This document shows positions 1 to 11,900 of a stretch of 64,000 bases of DNA, one piece after another. The position numbers and the translations under genes are program-made. How positions within the stretch are numbered: the first letter of the stretch is position 1; the number at the start of each line of letters is the position of its first letter. Origin of the DNA: Phallusia mammillata (lineage: Eukaryota; Chordata; Ascidiacea; Phlebobranchia; Ascidiidae). The stretch is taken from assembly GCA_003260075.1 (NCBI GenBank), contig QLIY01000376.1:63392-127391 (forward strand), written 5' to 3'. The notes beneath the pieces were generated by a model, which searched no databases, was not told where the DNA came from, and saw only the letters and a program-made list of their open reading frames with translations.

Positions 1-905
1 CTTAAAAAAACACTGAATGCAGCTATAGTCGACATGTATGCATTTTTTGTAATATCCCGTTACGTATTCAATAGGCCGTACAAAGCCAACCAAACGGCCG
101 TATGTGACTCAGGTCGACTTTAACGTAAAAGTATGTACAAACGTTTGTGTTTGTAACATAACCACATACATGATAAGTTGGCTGCCAATTACAGGTATCT
201 CCGTTTTTTATGCTTATCGCAATTTAAAAGGCTTGACTTTTACTGTACTTGATTGAAGCAAACAGATTTGTTTCTAAAATGTTTCAAATTCAAATTTTCC
301 ACATACATTTTTTTGCCCTTGTGCATGGGTAAATTGCCTGAACTGTTTTTTCTGTACGTTGTGTTTTCAATCCAACGTTTCTTATTTACAGCTTAATCGG
401 AGTTTTTCTTGGGTGTCTCTTTTTATTGTAGAAAATCTATTATTTTGACACATTTGATTTTAATAGTACCGTAGAAAATTTTTTGTGGTAACGTCACCGA
501 AGTTGCAAAGACAAAACAGATATGACATATTTAAGGTATCTATAAAAATAAAAGTGCATCTAAAATCGGACAGTACAAAAATCGTGTAGACAAAAAAGAA
601 AAAGTGCAAACGAAAATTATTTTCTTATTTGCAAACTTATACTTCAACGTCACTCGTCTCCACCTTTCATGCAGAAGACGTCATCCCATGACTGTAAGGC
701 AATATCATTATGGCGTCATCAAGCAGTTTCAGACGTAACCAAGATTTGTAACTTTTAGGGAACTGCCAGTGTTTCGTTGATTGTTTGCTGGAATAATTAG
801 ACAAGTAAGACTGTAAGATGAAACAGGCATATTGTATAGGACATACGTTGGAAAACATATTCTTAAATTAGATTTCAAAAACATTCTGTATTGCTAACAT
901 AAATG
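1..905. other. 3' flank of WDPCP, no gene seen
   Basis: This AT-rich stretch lies downstream of the WDPCP stop codon on the minus strand. Short open frames here have no protein-like composition and no matching splice sites. A minus-strand AATAAA (plus TTTATT near 422-427) is a possible but distant polyadenylation signal. Part of the stretch must be the WDPCP 3' UTR, but its end cannot be placed. Confidence 0.5.
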
Positions 906-3295
906 CTATGTTTTGTCTATTTCAATGCCGTAAATGGCTTGTCCTTTCATACACAATAACAAACGTAAGCTTTTGTTACAACTAGGCAACGAACCTTCAG
1001 TTTCGTCGAGCACTTCGTCAAGACGATGACTAGCAGCGGTTTGTAGAATAACTTCAGGCACAGGGATCGCGTCTTGTACAGATTCTAATGAAAAATATGC
1101 GATTTTTAAGTCGGGCCGGGAACACATCGAACTCTGTCGCTGAAATCGTATGCTTATTTTAATGTCATATATCAGACTGTTTTGTCGAAACGTCTGTTCA
1201 ATAAAATGAAAACGTTTTATTCCACATCGCTGGCAATTTGGGTTTTTATTGAAGCTACTATTTAAGTCTGTGTCTTGTGTACCTGAATGTACGCAATATA
1301 TTACGGTACTCAGATGTCAAGGCTTCGTAAACTACTATAACCCCCGACGAGCCAACTAAATCAAACGGCAATTTACTTTTAGCTCCCTGCGGTTGAAAAT
1401 CACAGAATTACTAGTAGTGCATGAAAACTGGCTTGCTATTACATAATCTACACCAGTGGTCGGCAACCGCCGGTCCGCGGCCCAGTACCGGTCCGCGAGG
1501 AGTTCGTTACCGGGCCGTATAATTTTGCAAGTTTAATGCTATGAAACATTTTGCCCATATATCCCGTGGATGATAAACTAATTTAAGCGTTTTTATTGCC
1601 AAATATTTGTAGTTTCTTGAACACCGGTCCGCGATAAAATTTTAGTTTCAAAAACGGGCCGCAGTGCAAAAAAGGTTGCCGACCCCTGATCTACACAACT
1701 TACCACCGTCAGAGGACTCGGCTGCTATAATCTCGTCTGCTTTTAACTTTGCAAGTTTGGCAAGTTGGTTGTCTCCCACCTCTTTCGCCTCAAAGTAAAT
1801 ATCCAGAAAGAGATCGGACGAATGGATGTCCTTCGCGAGCAGAAAGGCTTTCTCGAAGCGCCGGTAGCGCAGCAAGTGGTGAAAGAAACGCCTGGCGTAA
1901 CTGACGCAAGATGGCAGCAGATATAGGTATTTTGTATTAAAAAAGGGTTGAAGTTAAGTAACAACTAATAGTGCATTTACTTTGAATTATAATATTTTGT
2001 GCTTTCCATTAAAAGATATGTAAAAAGAGCAGTGGTCAGAATTGGGAAAAAGCATTTGGATTTATCAAGAATTAATAATGCAGATAATAGTTTTTGTTTT
2101 GTACTTTTTAGATGCAAAATAACGTACCAGCCTATGGTGTGTCTGTATTTCAACACAACTCCGTCAGATATTGGTCGAGGTGAAGAATAGAACGAAGAAA
2201 ACGTTGCCTCCAGTTGCACTAAAAATATCGTTTTACTTGGTTTCTAATCATTTCACCCTAACTTTTCTAAATTGACGTGAATCAGAGTTGTGAAACTAGA
2301 CTCTTTTTAAGGTGCGGTCATGGGCGCCGGCTGATTTTTTTCCAAGGAGGGGGGTAGGGGGAATACACACTTGTAAATTAAATTACTGTATCAAGTAATT
2401 ATGTACACATGGCATAAAATATATGCAGTAGATTTGCGTCAACGATGAAAAATTCCTGCACAACCACGCAACTATATAACATTTTGTTCAAAGAGCATAA
2501 AAGCGATAGGCTATTGAAACAACACCAGATACACAAACAAAGCAGTGCACCCTCTTGCCCCTACGTGCCGGCGCCCATGGGTGGGGTTGCACTCGTTTTT
2601 AATAGACCGAGTCAGAGTATTGACAGTTTTGGTGACTCTTCACTTTTGAAAGGGCCTAAGGGTGACATAAATGTTTTGTTTTTAGTTGGAGTCGGGAGTC
2701 GAAACAATTTAAACAAGTGGAGTCGGAATTGGAAAATTTTAATCGACTCGACAACCCTACGTGAAATGTTCGTTTTTGTAGTAATTTTATCTTTGAACAG
2801 TATAATGACGAAATGCGGGGGCACACAAAAACGCTAGAAGCTCATTTGAAACTAATTTGTAGCCAAGCACAGCATTACCCATCATGTAAAAGTTGTATAA
2901 TACGTTTCTTATAACAATTTTTTGTTTGCCAACCAAGTGTCCTAAAAAAATACTATTTGTCGGTGTGTCAGAAGATAAAAAGAGAACCACTGCTTTATGG
3001 TAAAGGTTACTAGGATTAACAAAAGGAAAGAGTAAAATTTAATATTTTGAGATTGATGGTTTTAAACCATACAAACATATTATTACATTCTCTGTCATGG
3101 TTAAGTGGTTGTTTCATCAGGTGATCTGCAATGTTCATCAGACCGTGATAAGCTTCTATGTCATTGTAGTTCCAGTTCAAAGAGCACAGTAACCTTACAG
3201 CTTCTTCAATCTAAAAATATAGAACAAAATCGAAAAAAATTAAGGTCACAAACAAGTGTAATAAAAGTGGAGGCCAAACGTTAATAAAAAACGTT

Positions 3296-3380
<85 letters not shown>

Positions 3381-6300
3381 ATTTTATGAGTTCAGGGGAG
3401 GAATTTCATAAAAACTGTAAAAAAAATACATTAGAAATGTTACAGAATATCTTTGTATCTACATTATTATGTCCAGTATAATTTGGACCCGGTTCACATT
3501 TGGAACCAGTTGTAACGGATTCTGAAATGGACCTCCCTAATTATAAGGTCTATTTCAAATTGCTAACATTTTTTATGTAATATTTGTTTTTCGTCTTATG
3601 GGGAGGAATGAATAGTTCGAAAATGGGCAAAGGGAGGAATGTAACAAAAAAGGTTGGGAACCACTGGTTTAATGCATATCTCCATATTTGGCTTCTTAAA
3701 CTCAACAACTACAATGACTAAAAAGCTAGATTTGTTAAAATTCAAAGCGAGACAATAAAGCAAAAATGGTGACATCAAACTTAATAATATACAAAAGTTT
3801 TGGACTACCTTAAAATTTGCGATGTGTCTGTGCAAAATCTCATTGATCCCAAGTTTGCCTTCCAATTTAAAAAGCGCCAAAGGTCCTCCACTGAAAGTTA
3901 ATATCATTGCATTGTGGTTGTTTTTGGTCATTTGCAGCAAACCATTTTCTGATGTTAGGTAACTGGAAAGCTATGAACAAAAACCGGGTTATTCTAGGCC
4001 AAATGTGTTATTGAGGTATCTCAAAATGACAACCCAGATAAAACTAAGCAGTTTACAAATGGCATTAACAAATTTGTATCTCAGCATTTTTTATTATAAT
4101 ATGCCAACGTTTCGTGTCCCTCACAAGACACCTTCATCAGAGTAATGACATAATTAAAAACACAAAGTTGTTATAAAGCTGCTGGAAGATCGACAAATTT
4201 GTTAACACATTATGTCAGGCAGCAACAGTTTATTTACAAAGTCTTATTGTGTGCTGTGTATAAACACACTAACAGTCATTTTTGAGATATCTTAACAACA
4301 CATTTGTCCTAGAATGTAGGTTGTGTACATTATTAAAACACACTGCAGGTAGACCAATGGAAACAGACAGTAGTTTATTGACAACTTTTTAAGTCAGTTC
4401 AAACAGCCTTTCTTAGGCCCAATAAAATAAGGTCATGGCATAGCTTGAATAATTTTACGTATCTCTGACTTATATACCTCAATTAAATCTGATTCATCCT
4501 CTTGCATGTTAAAGAACTTTAGTGGATTGAGTGCACTATCATAAATCACCATTTGACCCTGACTACTTCCGACAACAACTAGCCCATCCGTAAATAACAA
4601 TGAGGTTGGAACAAGGTCCTGTCTTGTAACCACGGCAACTCGTTTTTGGGCTACTAAGTCGAAAAGAACAATGCTACCATTACTGCATCCCACCACCAAA
4701 CGATCTTCGTCTCTGAAATGAAGTAAGGAAAATGTAAGAAAGAAACTAGATTATGGTCAAAGTAATTGAAGCACTCTAATTCTTTGAGAAGATTGATATC
4801 TTTTGTGCATTTCTGGAAGTAGAAACAAACTTTGTGAATATAAAATAAAGGTTGGAAGCATAAATTTCAGCACACCTAGATAAACTAGGCAAAGAGTTTG
4901 AAAATATGCATTTTTATATCAATTCAAACTGCTTCTTTGTAGTAAAAAACAAATGGTAAATACATGTTATGTTACCAAACATGTTGTTTCTGCGAACTGA
5001 TTGCACAGTTGTAACTGGGAGTTATTACAGCTGCACAAGGCCTATTTGCAAAGACACACAGCAAAATATATCAACATAAACTACTACAATACCTGTTTCT
5101 TGCTGATGATAACACACCATGTTTAAGAGAAAATGAAATAACATTAAGTCGTTGAATCTTATTTCTTGTGCATTCATAAACTACAGAGTCAAGATGACGT
5201 TCATTGCGAACATTGTATGACTTTTCCAGTGTTAATACCTGAAATACACACACACATACATGTTTTCTACAATACACGTCACAAGGCTTTAAAGAAGTTA
5301 CTTTCCATGACACAGACAAATGCAGTTATTTGCATAACCAATTCGCTAAACTGTTTTAGTGCAATTATTGGAAGATTTTCTAAACGAATGGTTTTGGTTG
5401 GGATTTACGATCCCTAGGCAAGAAATGAATTATGTGATAAACCAGATTCATTTGCATTTGTGATGAATTCAAGAGATTAAAATTACCTGGTTTGTATTTG
5501 TTTGGCTGAATTCCACAGCAATCAGATCATGTTCAGTTTTAATGGAACTTAAAACTTCAAGTCTAAAAACAGACAAAATTAAACATCTTCTGCACATAAG
5601 TGAAAATCATGGAACCAGACAGAAAAAAACTATGTTTTCTAGAAACAGTATATAATTTATATAACATACACCAGTACACCACTGTGAATGCGTTCTGGAC
5701 AATAATTCTTATTGTGGAATTGAACAGTTTCTATTGTATGCTTATATATATGTATAAACTCAAGAATTATAATAGCATTACAAGTAGTTCTATAAATTGG
5801 CTTTAGCACAAGGATAAAAGTAAATGCACGGATATACATGATTGTAATGGTTACGAATTAATGGGGCACTGCATTTGTGTGCTGTATAGATAATGTAAAA
5901 AAAGCATAAGAAACACAAGATTCTTGCATTACCTTCCAAATGAGGATCCCAATAATACAAGGTTAAGTCTTTCATTTTCTGAAGCTGTCTGCACCCAAGA
6001 TCCATGTTTCCACCAACAAACCAACATATCCTCACCCATATTAGCCATAAGATGTCTTTTCAACCTTGCTTGGGGGCCTACAAACAATATGAATTGTACA
6101 TTGACATTGTAGGGCAAAAATTCCACTAGATTATTGTTTATAATAGTTGTATGTTTGGCATGTTTAGTAACATTTTAAGCTAGACATTAAATTGTGACAT
6201 TATTTCTGTTATTCCAATCAGGGTTTTTTTTAAGGTTTGGTTTGGGTGACCGCTAAGTAGTTTTAAGAGACCGCAAGTGTTTCATTTAAATACCAAAAAA

Positions 6301-7883
6301 TAGCCATNTTTAAGGTTTGGTTTGGGTGACCGCTAAGTAGTTTTAAGAGACCGCAAGTGTTTCATTTAAATGCCAAAAAATAGCCATTTCCAAATTTTGG
6401 GAAACCGCTGGAGAAATTTGGGGGACCGTTTCGGTCCCCCAAAACACCTTAAAAAACACAATTTATTGTATTATATATATACATATAATATTGTATTTGT
6501 GCACTGTCATTGTTAAATGCACATAAAACATATGCTTAAGAATTTATTGTTGGAGTTTGTATATTTAGGAAGCACTGTAAAGTTTATAAAGTCTTAATAC
6601 TGTACCTGGAATATCAACAGTTGAAATTTTGATTTCAGATTTCACAGTAAAAAATGACAACTTGCTTTGTTCCTCAAATGCAAAGCACGCAAAAGTACTT
6701 GCATAGATCCCTGGGTAAATTTGGACAAGAATTAGAATTGATTGAGTTTCAAACAGCATAAAAACTTGTAGTACCTGATGATGGGTTTGTTATTTTTCCA
6801 ATTAAACTTTTTTCAAAGGTAATTTTTTGAATTTCACCAGATTCTGTTAAATTCACATCAGCAAGCAAACCAGAACTCAAAGACAGCTGACAAAACATAT
6901 AGTTATTTATAAACTGTTTGGCATTTTGTGAACCCATAGATTATTTTAATGTTGCTGTATGTACTATATACTGCTGTAATCTGTTTCAAATTTTAGTACA
7001 CTACACATTATGGTAATGTGGACACAAAACTTACAAAGTCGTAAATCATGCAAATAGTGACAAGACATTGATCATACACACTAGTTTAGCTACATTGCGA
7101 CCCTCCTGTTAGTTGGGCGTAAAGGGTTAAAATGTTATGCCTTATCAAATCTGTTTGATGCCACAATGCTTTTTAGTCTCTTTCAGCCAAACAACTAAAG
7201 TGTCTTAATGTGCTTGTTTATGCAGTCAATGTCTTGTCACCGGGTGCATTGATGAGACTTTTTTAGTTTAAAACAACAATGTGCACTCATACCAGCTTAT
7301 TTATGATGTAATGGCTGTACACTTTTATAAATGTGAGTAGTTTGACATAAAGTAGCCTTAAAAACAAGGTGGAGGAGTACATAGAGTATAAGCCTTACCT
7401 GCAAGTTGTTTTGTTGGCTCCATTTCACATGAAGCACTTTACTGGACTTTAAAGCCTCATCAAGAAGTTTGATATTTTCCCTCAACTTGTAAGGTCTCTT
7501 ATTTCTTGGTGTCCAAATTTCGCCACGACTGGTTACAAATGCCTTCTTTGCATTGTAATATTCACCACTACCCACTTCTTTGTCATAAAATTGAGTCACA
7601 CCAATATCTTTATCTGGTAATAAAAATGGTTTAAGCCAAAATATCCAACAAAAGTAGGAACGTTTTTTTTATGGTTACATTCATCCATTAGCCCTTTTCA
7701 GCAACAGCAAATCACTATAAATCACTGATAAAAAATCTGACACACCTTAACTCAGTATTCTTAATTTATATTATTTGGTTTTCTATTTATTTTATACATC
7801 AAGCAGTCTTCGCAATTTGAAATACCTGAAATAAGATTTTGTTGCAAAGTCCAAAACTTCAGACTGAATCCAAAACCAGCCAT
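906..7883 (-). CDS. WDPCP: WDPCP / fritz planar cell polarity effector, 13 exons, complete
   Basis: Fritz-family protein. In other animals it acts with INTU and FUZ (CPLANE complex) at the ciliary base in ciliogenesis, septin placement and planar cell polarity; the human gene is also BBS15. Coding exons, 5' to 3' on the minus strand: 7883-7826, 7613-7399, 6886-6775, 6710-6606, 6077-5933, 5562-5487, 5238-5093, 4712-4459, 3948-3809, 3210-3087, 2218-2128, 1900-1704, 1084-906. All phases join, giving 1,842 nt or 613 codons plus stop; the human protein is about 746 aa. Recognised blocks in order are DKDIGVTQFYDK, VCWW, LEVLSSIKTE, YECTRNKIQ, VVGSSQGQMVIYD, GPLALFKLEG and YARRFFHHLLRYRRFEKAF. The first ~370 residues resemble the WD-repeat-like half and the rest the helical half. 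The ATG at 7883 is the first in its frame after an upstream stop and fits the human N-terminus in length. Exon 4 follows a 64-nt intron. The last exon is least certain: it was chosen because its CATTAG acceptor is the one matching phase. Exon 8 ends at a weak C|GTAAAA donor, also chosen by phase. Confidence 0.93.
1446..1696. mobile_element. Non-autonomous hAT-type transposon with 8-bp target duplication
   Basis: The element spans 1454-1688 (235 bp). It starts CAGTGGTCGGCAACC and ends GGTTGCCGACCCCTG, which are near-perfect terminal inverted repeats of hAT type. It is flanked on both sides by ATCTACAC (1446-1453 and 1689-1696), a perfect 8-bp target site duplication as hAT transposases make. 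There is no transposase frame. It sits in the last intron of WDPCP, a few bases beyond the GTAAGT donor at 1703. The intact ends and duplication suggest a fairly recent insertion. Confidence 0.9.
2319..2579. mobile_element. Fold-back or MITE-like element with 13-bp inverted ends
   Basis: CATGGGCGCCGGC at 2319-2331 is repeated as a perfect inverted copy at 2567-2579. The GC-rich ends contrast with the AT-rich inside. No convincing target duplication is visible, so the true ends may lie slightly outside. It lies in the WDPCP intron between the exons at 2128-2218 and 3087-3210. A stretch rich in GAGTC repeats follows at about 2600-2760. Confidence 0.55.
3297..3380. repeat. 84-base poly-C tract
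   Basis: This is an unbroken run of C from 3297 to 3380 inside the WDPCP intron between exons 3087-3210 and 3809-3948. It is much longer than the ten-base C runs elsewhere. It may be a real homopolymer of uncertain length or an assembly artefact. Confidence 0.85.
3600..3668. mobile_element. hAT-like 3' terminus
   Basis: The sequence ends AGGTTGGGAACCACTGG at 3651-3667, the complement of the common hAT end CAGTGGTTCCCAACC. Related ends occur at about 9810-9835 (GGAACCACTGGTCTAAAGC) and 28145-28165 (AGAGCCACTGTCTAAAAC). The partner end was not found; it may be hidden by the poly-C tract at 3297-3380. Confidence 0.5.
3989..4317. mobile_element. MITE with ~42-bp inverted repeats and a hammerhead-like hairpin
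   Basis: The ends at 3989-4030 and 4275-4317 are imperfect inverted repeats of about 42 bp, sharing TTCTAGG, CAAATGTGTT and TATCTCAAAA in inverted order. The interior at 4109-4140, read on the minus strand, holds CTGATGA, a GTGTC/GACAC stem and GAAAC, a motif seen at several other places in the window. It lies in the WDPCP intron 3949-4458. Confidence 0.65.
6221..6457. mobile_element. MITE-like element with an internal duplicated unit
   Basis: The ends look inverted: GTTTTTTTTAAGG on the left and CACCTTAAAAAAC on the right. Inside, about 80 bases (6229-6307) are repeated nearly exactly at 6309-6388, with a single N at 6308 between them, so the duplication may be an assembly join. At 6420-6440 there is a perfect hairpin, GGGGGACCG-TTT-CGGTCCCCC. 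It lies in the WDPCP intron 6078-6605. Confidence 0.55.
7085..7175. repeat. Dispersed repeat copy (GTAACAGG..GAAAAG..TATGCC family)
   Basis: This WDPCP-intron stretch is a divergent copy of a repeat also seen at about 20290-20350 (opposite strand), 25880-25970, 40490-40560 and 47122-47192. Shared blocks are TGTTATGCCTTATCAAATC and CTGTTTGATGCCA. It has no coding capacity. The family is probably a short DNA transposon. Confidence 0.45.
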
Positions 7884-8855
7884 GTGGTCACAAATTACAT
7901 TCAGTATCTGTACAAGCGATTAACCTGCTTCGTAAAAAGACACGTTAAACTCATAAACAAGTTTTTATTTGAGCACAATTGTTTATGTAAGAATTTAAAT
8001 AAACGATGCAACAAATAGGGGCTTTTTTTCTGCCAGAATATCCAATGAGAGAAATATGTTTTCCCGATGCTATTGCAAGAAAAAGTAATTTATTACTAAA
8101 GTTGTATTGAAATCAAAGCAAAAAGTAAATTATTCAAACGCAATTACATTTGTACATCCTAATAATAAATTATATAGATAGACTTTAATTGGAATTAAAA
8201 CAAACAAAAGCAAGTCAATCACCGCTCATACTGTTTAGCATTTAGAGAACAGATAAAACGCGGGATTTTTGTTTGTTTGCAACCCAATGTAAGCGACATG
8301 CGGTCAAACCAGAAGAAAATAGGCCAAGCAAAGTTAACGATTGTTTAAGTAAACTTCAGTTACCAAAAATGTCTTGGAAACAGGTATGACGCAGAACAGC
8401 CCAGATTAGCCGTTCTCATCTTCAGGTATAAATTGCTAATGTGTTTGTTTTTCGAAAGTACAGTACTTGCTTACCACAAATATGTTTTCCTGTTCAAGTA
8501 GGAAGTATGATCAAGATCTTAGCTAATTTCTCCGTTTTCATGAGTTCAGCGTTAAACAAACACCAACAGCAATGAAGTATGTGTGTGCGCATTCTCGTAA
8601 GAAGCGTGGGATACAACCTACGTGATGACACGGGCCCCCTTCCTAGATTTTCCGGCTCCTAACTTTCTTCACGTGGCTTGCAACTTGGAAAAAAGGAAAC
8701 TTGTCTTGGGTTGTGTAGCAAGTGTATATAAATACAACGGTTAAGAAGGGCATGGAACACTTTGAGTGCCGGGTGTAATTACGGCACTGCTACAATATTC
8801 GTGAAGATACTTGTTCGTTTTTTCGTCCCGGTTTTTGCTGCTTAACCAAGGCAAA
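7884..8855. promoter_or_regulatory. Shared upstream region between head-to-head genes
   Basis: These 972 bases separate the WDPCP start codon (minus strand) from that of the giant secreted gene (plus strand), so they must hold the 5' UTRs and proximal promoters of both. The right side carries a TATA box. No TATA box is obvious for WDPCP, as expected for a ciliary housekeeping-type gene. Undetected 5' UTR exons are possible. Confidence 0.6.
8725..8734 (+). promoter_or_regulatory. TATA box of the giant secreted gene
   Basis: TATATAAATA lies 131 bases upstream of the ATG at 8856. Transcription would be expected to start near 8755-8765, giving a 5' UTR of about 90-100 bases. A nine-codon ATG frame at 8752-8778 probably falls at or before the start site. 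Confidence 0.6.
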
Positions 8856-8928
8856 ATGATTGCGATGTGGGGAAATCTTCTTTGCATTTTGGCGACGTTT
8901 ATTGTGACGGTACAGGCAAAGGCGCAAG
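8856..8928 (+). CDS. Exon 1: start and signal peptide
   Basis: The ATG at 8856 has AAA before it and encodes [20 protein letters not shown] followed by AKAQ. This is a short polar start, a hydrophobic core and small residues suited to signal peptidase cleavage near VQA or AKA. The exon ends in phase 1 at CAAG|GTAAAA. The 1.8-kb intron 1 that follows (8929-10728) holds AT-rich sequence and a hAT-like end near 9810-9835, with no further exon seen. Confidence 0.85.
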
Positions 8929-11900
8929 GTAAAAATTTTGGTTTTTATTTCATTGTGTATAAGAAATAGCAATAGGCCAGTTCTTAACAATTTTGCGTGG
9001 ATTTTTTTTTCTTCCCAATCGTGCTCGTTGGGTAACAAATATTGATAAATGCGATTTTACTTTCACCGTAGGAAAAGAGTTTTCTTTGGGGCGATTTAGA
9101 GTCGTTTGGGATAAATTTTATTCTCGTTTACAAATGCGCCTTTAAACAAACCGAAAAAAACCCTATATCGTATGCGAGATCACGAGAATATCCCGTCTTG
9201 TCCGTATCACACTGCATGCTGGGTGCATTAAAATTCTTAAAACGCAGGTTTTAATTACTACACATTTCGTATACATATATTAAAATTATTGTTCAAAAAT
9301 TTTCGTCGGTTAGGTTAAGTTCGAAAATTTTATTTTTTACAAACGTTGTAAGTACCAAATCTGTTCCATGGCACGACTGATGGGCAGAAACAACAAAAAA
9401 GATTACTTCTGTGAAGCATGGCTTTTCAGTCACTTGCAACAAATTATGTGTTAAATGACCTTACATTCACAACTGAACATGCAAAGAATATTCGGGGATT
9501 TTTCGTTTGCTTTTGCGCCCAGTATCAAATCTTGCATGTTAACCACAGCGCCTAAGAGACTGTCAAGAAGCGCTAACGATAAGCAGTCTTGCCTGTGTCA
9601 ACTAAACCATGCCAATATACAATCCAAACGGTGGGGAAAAGCAGCCCCTAAAATTATTTTGCTAGAGTGATGTGGTCACAACGGGAGATATGAATTTTAG
9701 ATTATAATCTGAGATAATATCATAGATAATGATATGAAACAAAGTTTCATGACGACATGGTTTGCAATCTTGTCATGGTTTGCAATTTTTAGGGGTAATA
9801 AACATAAAATATTAGGAACCACTGGTCTAAAGCATTGGAAATCAAGGTTATTTGCTGCTAAAACACCAACGCAAAGCCACACAAAAACTAAATAAGCCAC
9901 ATAATGTGAAAGTTTGCGTAATAAATGCTGAAGAAATTATACAAGAAAATGCACACGTATGGTGTTATACATATATGTTCCTAATTAGGTTCCAAAGCAT
10001 GTTCGCATGTAGCTGTAGCTAACAGTTTCCGTTTTCCCGGTTACATTTAAATCCATATCCACTTGCAGTTTCATTTGCAAGCAACTTTGTAACATCTTCA
10101 GGAGTTTGATTAACATACACCTGTTTTCGATTTGCATTTTTGAACTTAAACTCTAATTCAAAATCCGGAAATAGGTGTGCAAGTTAGAAATCGCTCTGTA
10201 AACACATTTAAAAGTCGCATAACACTGTCCTTGCTAAGATTTAGATTCGATTAAAAATGTTACACGTAAAACGGTTGCTTGGTATTTTTCCGAAAAATAC
10301 TTCAAGTTAAATTCTGGAATTTAAGAAAGTCTGTTTGACGATGAATTAAAAACTCGTAGACTGGTACTTGAAGTGGTGGCCTCCTGCGCCTAATCTTTCG
10401 TTACAAGTACAAAGCGATTGTTGAAAGTCGGATGACAGAAGAAGTTTACCGCGGAACCGGCTTCTGTCGATAAAATGCAGACTTTAGCATTCTGCCAAAT
10501 ATGTGGCCAATCTTCCCTGCTATATCTAGAATTTCGAATTCACCTTTTTTGTTCCCTGCGTCCATAAAAAAGTGTTTTTATAAGTGTATGTTTTGCATGC
10601 TCAACTAATTAAGAGTTCTTGGTCAAGCTGCGAGCGTATTTGTAGTTTTAGCAGTGTTAACAAACTGGGCATTTGCCTTACACTTTCTGTACAACCGCTA
10701 TTATTTAACATTGTTATTTATTTTTCAGTTCCACAAACGTGTGGTGGCCATTTTACAACTAGTGAAGGAGTCATTAAATCAGTTGGTTACCCGTCCAATT
10801 ATGACAATAACCTGGACTGCACATGGACAATTGAAGCCCCTGTCGGCTACTTCATTCTCCTCACTGTCGACGACTTTGCGTTGGAGCATTCGGATTTATG
10901 CAGGTAAACTACCAAAGTTGTTTTTCCTTCAAAATAAATCTAAATCTTCATTAGTTGTGCGTTCAATCCTATTATCTGGTATGTTACACTTTGTTTTTAG
11001 CAATGATTATCTGCAAATCCAAGGAGTTGACACATCAGTTGGTTCCTACTGCGGAAGTTCTCTGACGGGAAGCCTTCGTTCTTCAGGAAACACGATTACT
11101 TTGCATTTTAAGACCGACGGCTCTGGGACCGATAAAGGATTTCAGATCAGCTACAAGCAAATGAAAGCGCGTAAGTATAGCCTGCTGCACTACGTTACCA
11201 TGCGCAAGGTTCGGGTTCCTGTGGTACCATGCGCCATGTTTAGGTTTCATTGTACGCCAAGCCCGTGATCGCTGGTTTGTATATAGACTTGATCCCAGTG
11301 ATGAATGTATATTTTTGTTTTAGACTGCAATTTTTAATGTTATATTTTATGACAAAAAATATTGCTATTCCTAACAACTTCTATTGACTTCGAAAACAAG
11401 TAAAAACTTAAGCAATAATTACAACAAATTTGCTCTAGGAAACACATTGTCAGTACAAAATTATTGCTGAATGCAAAGTTGTAGGTGGCCTGAACCCGAA
11501 ACCACAGGTCAAAATCCGATTTTTGTTTAAACAGAGCCCGTATTAGGCCAAAAAGTGGTTGCAATTGCGACCTAAAATGTGGACGAGTGAAGAGTCAGGC
11601 CTGAATCAAGCCTGTTTATTCAAACCTAAACCCAAAGTCGACCAAAACCAGAAAAGTCCGACTTAAAACTTTGACTAACTATATTATGGGTTGTTTTAGG
11701 CAAAATGTTTTGATGCATGTTAGCGTGTTGTAATGAAGTGGATATATTTGACCACACTAGGAATTTAATTAAGGCAATTCGGTTTTTAACCCCTATTGTG
11801 TTTACTTATTCAATATGTCTCGATACCAGTCAAAGAAATTTCCGTTGGCCGTTTTAATTTCAAATTGAAATATTTCATAAGCCCATAAATCCCTGATTGA

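Noticed and set aside
1128-1139. WDPCP last exon starting at the CAG before 1139
   Set aside because: That acceptor does not match phase 1 of the upstream exon in the long frame; the CATTAG acceptor before 1084 does.
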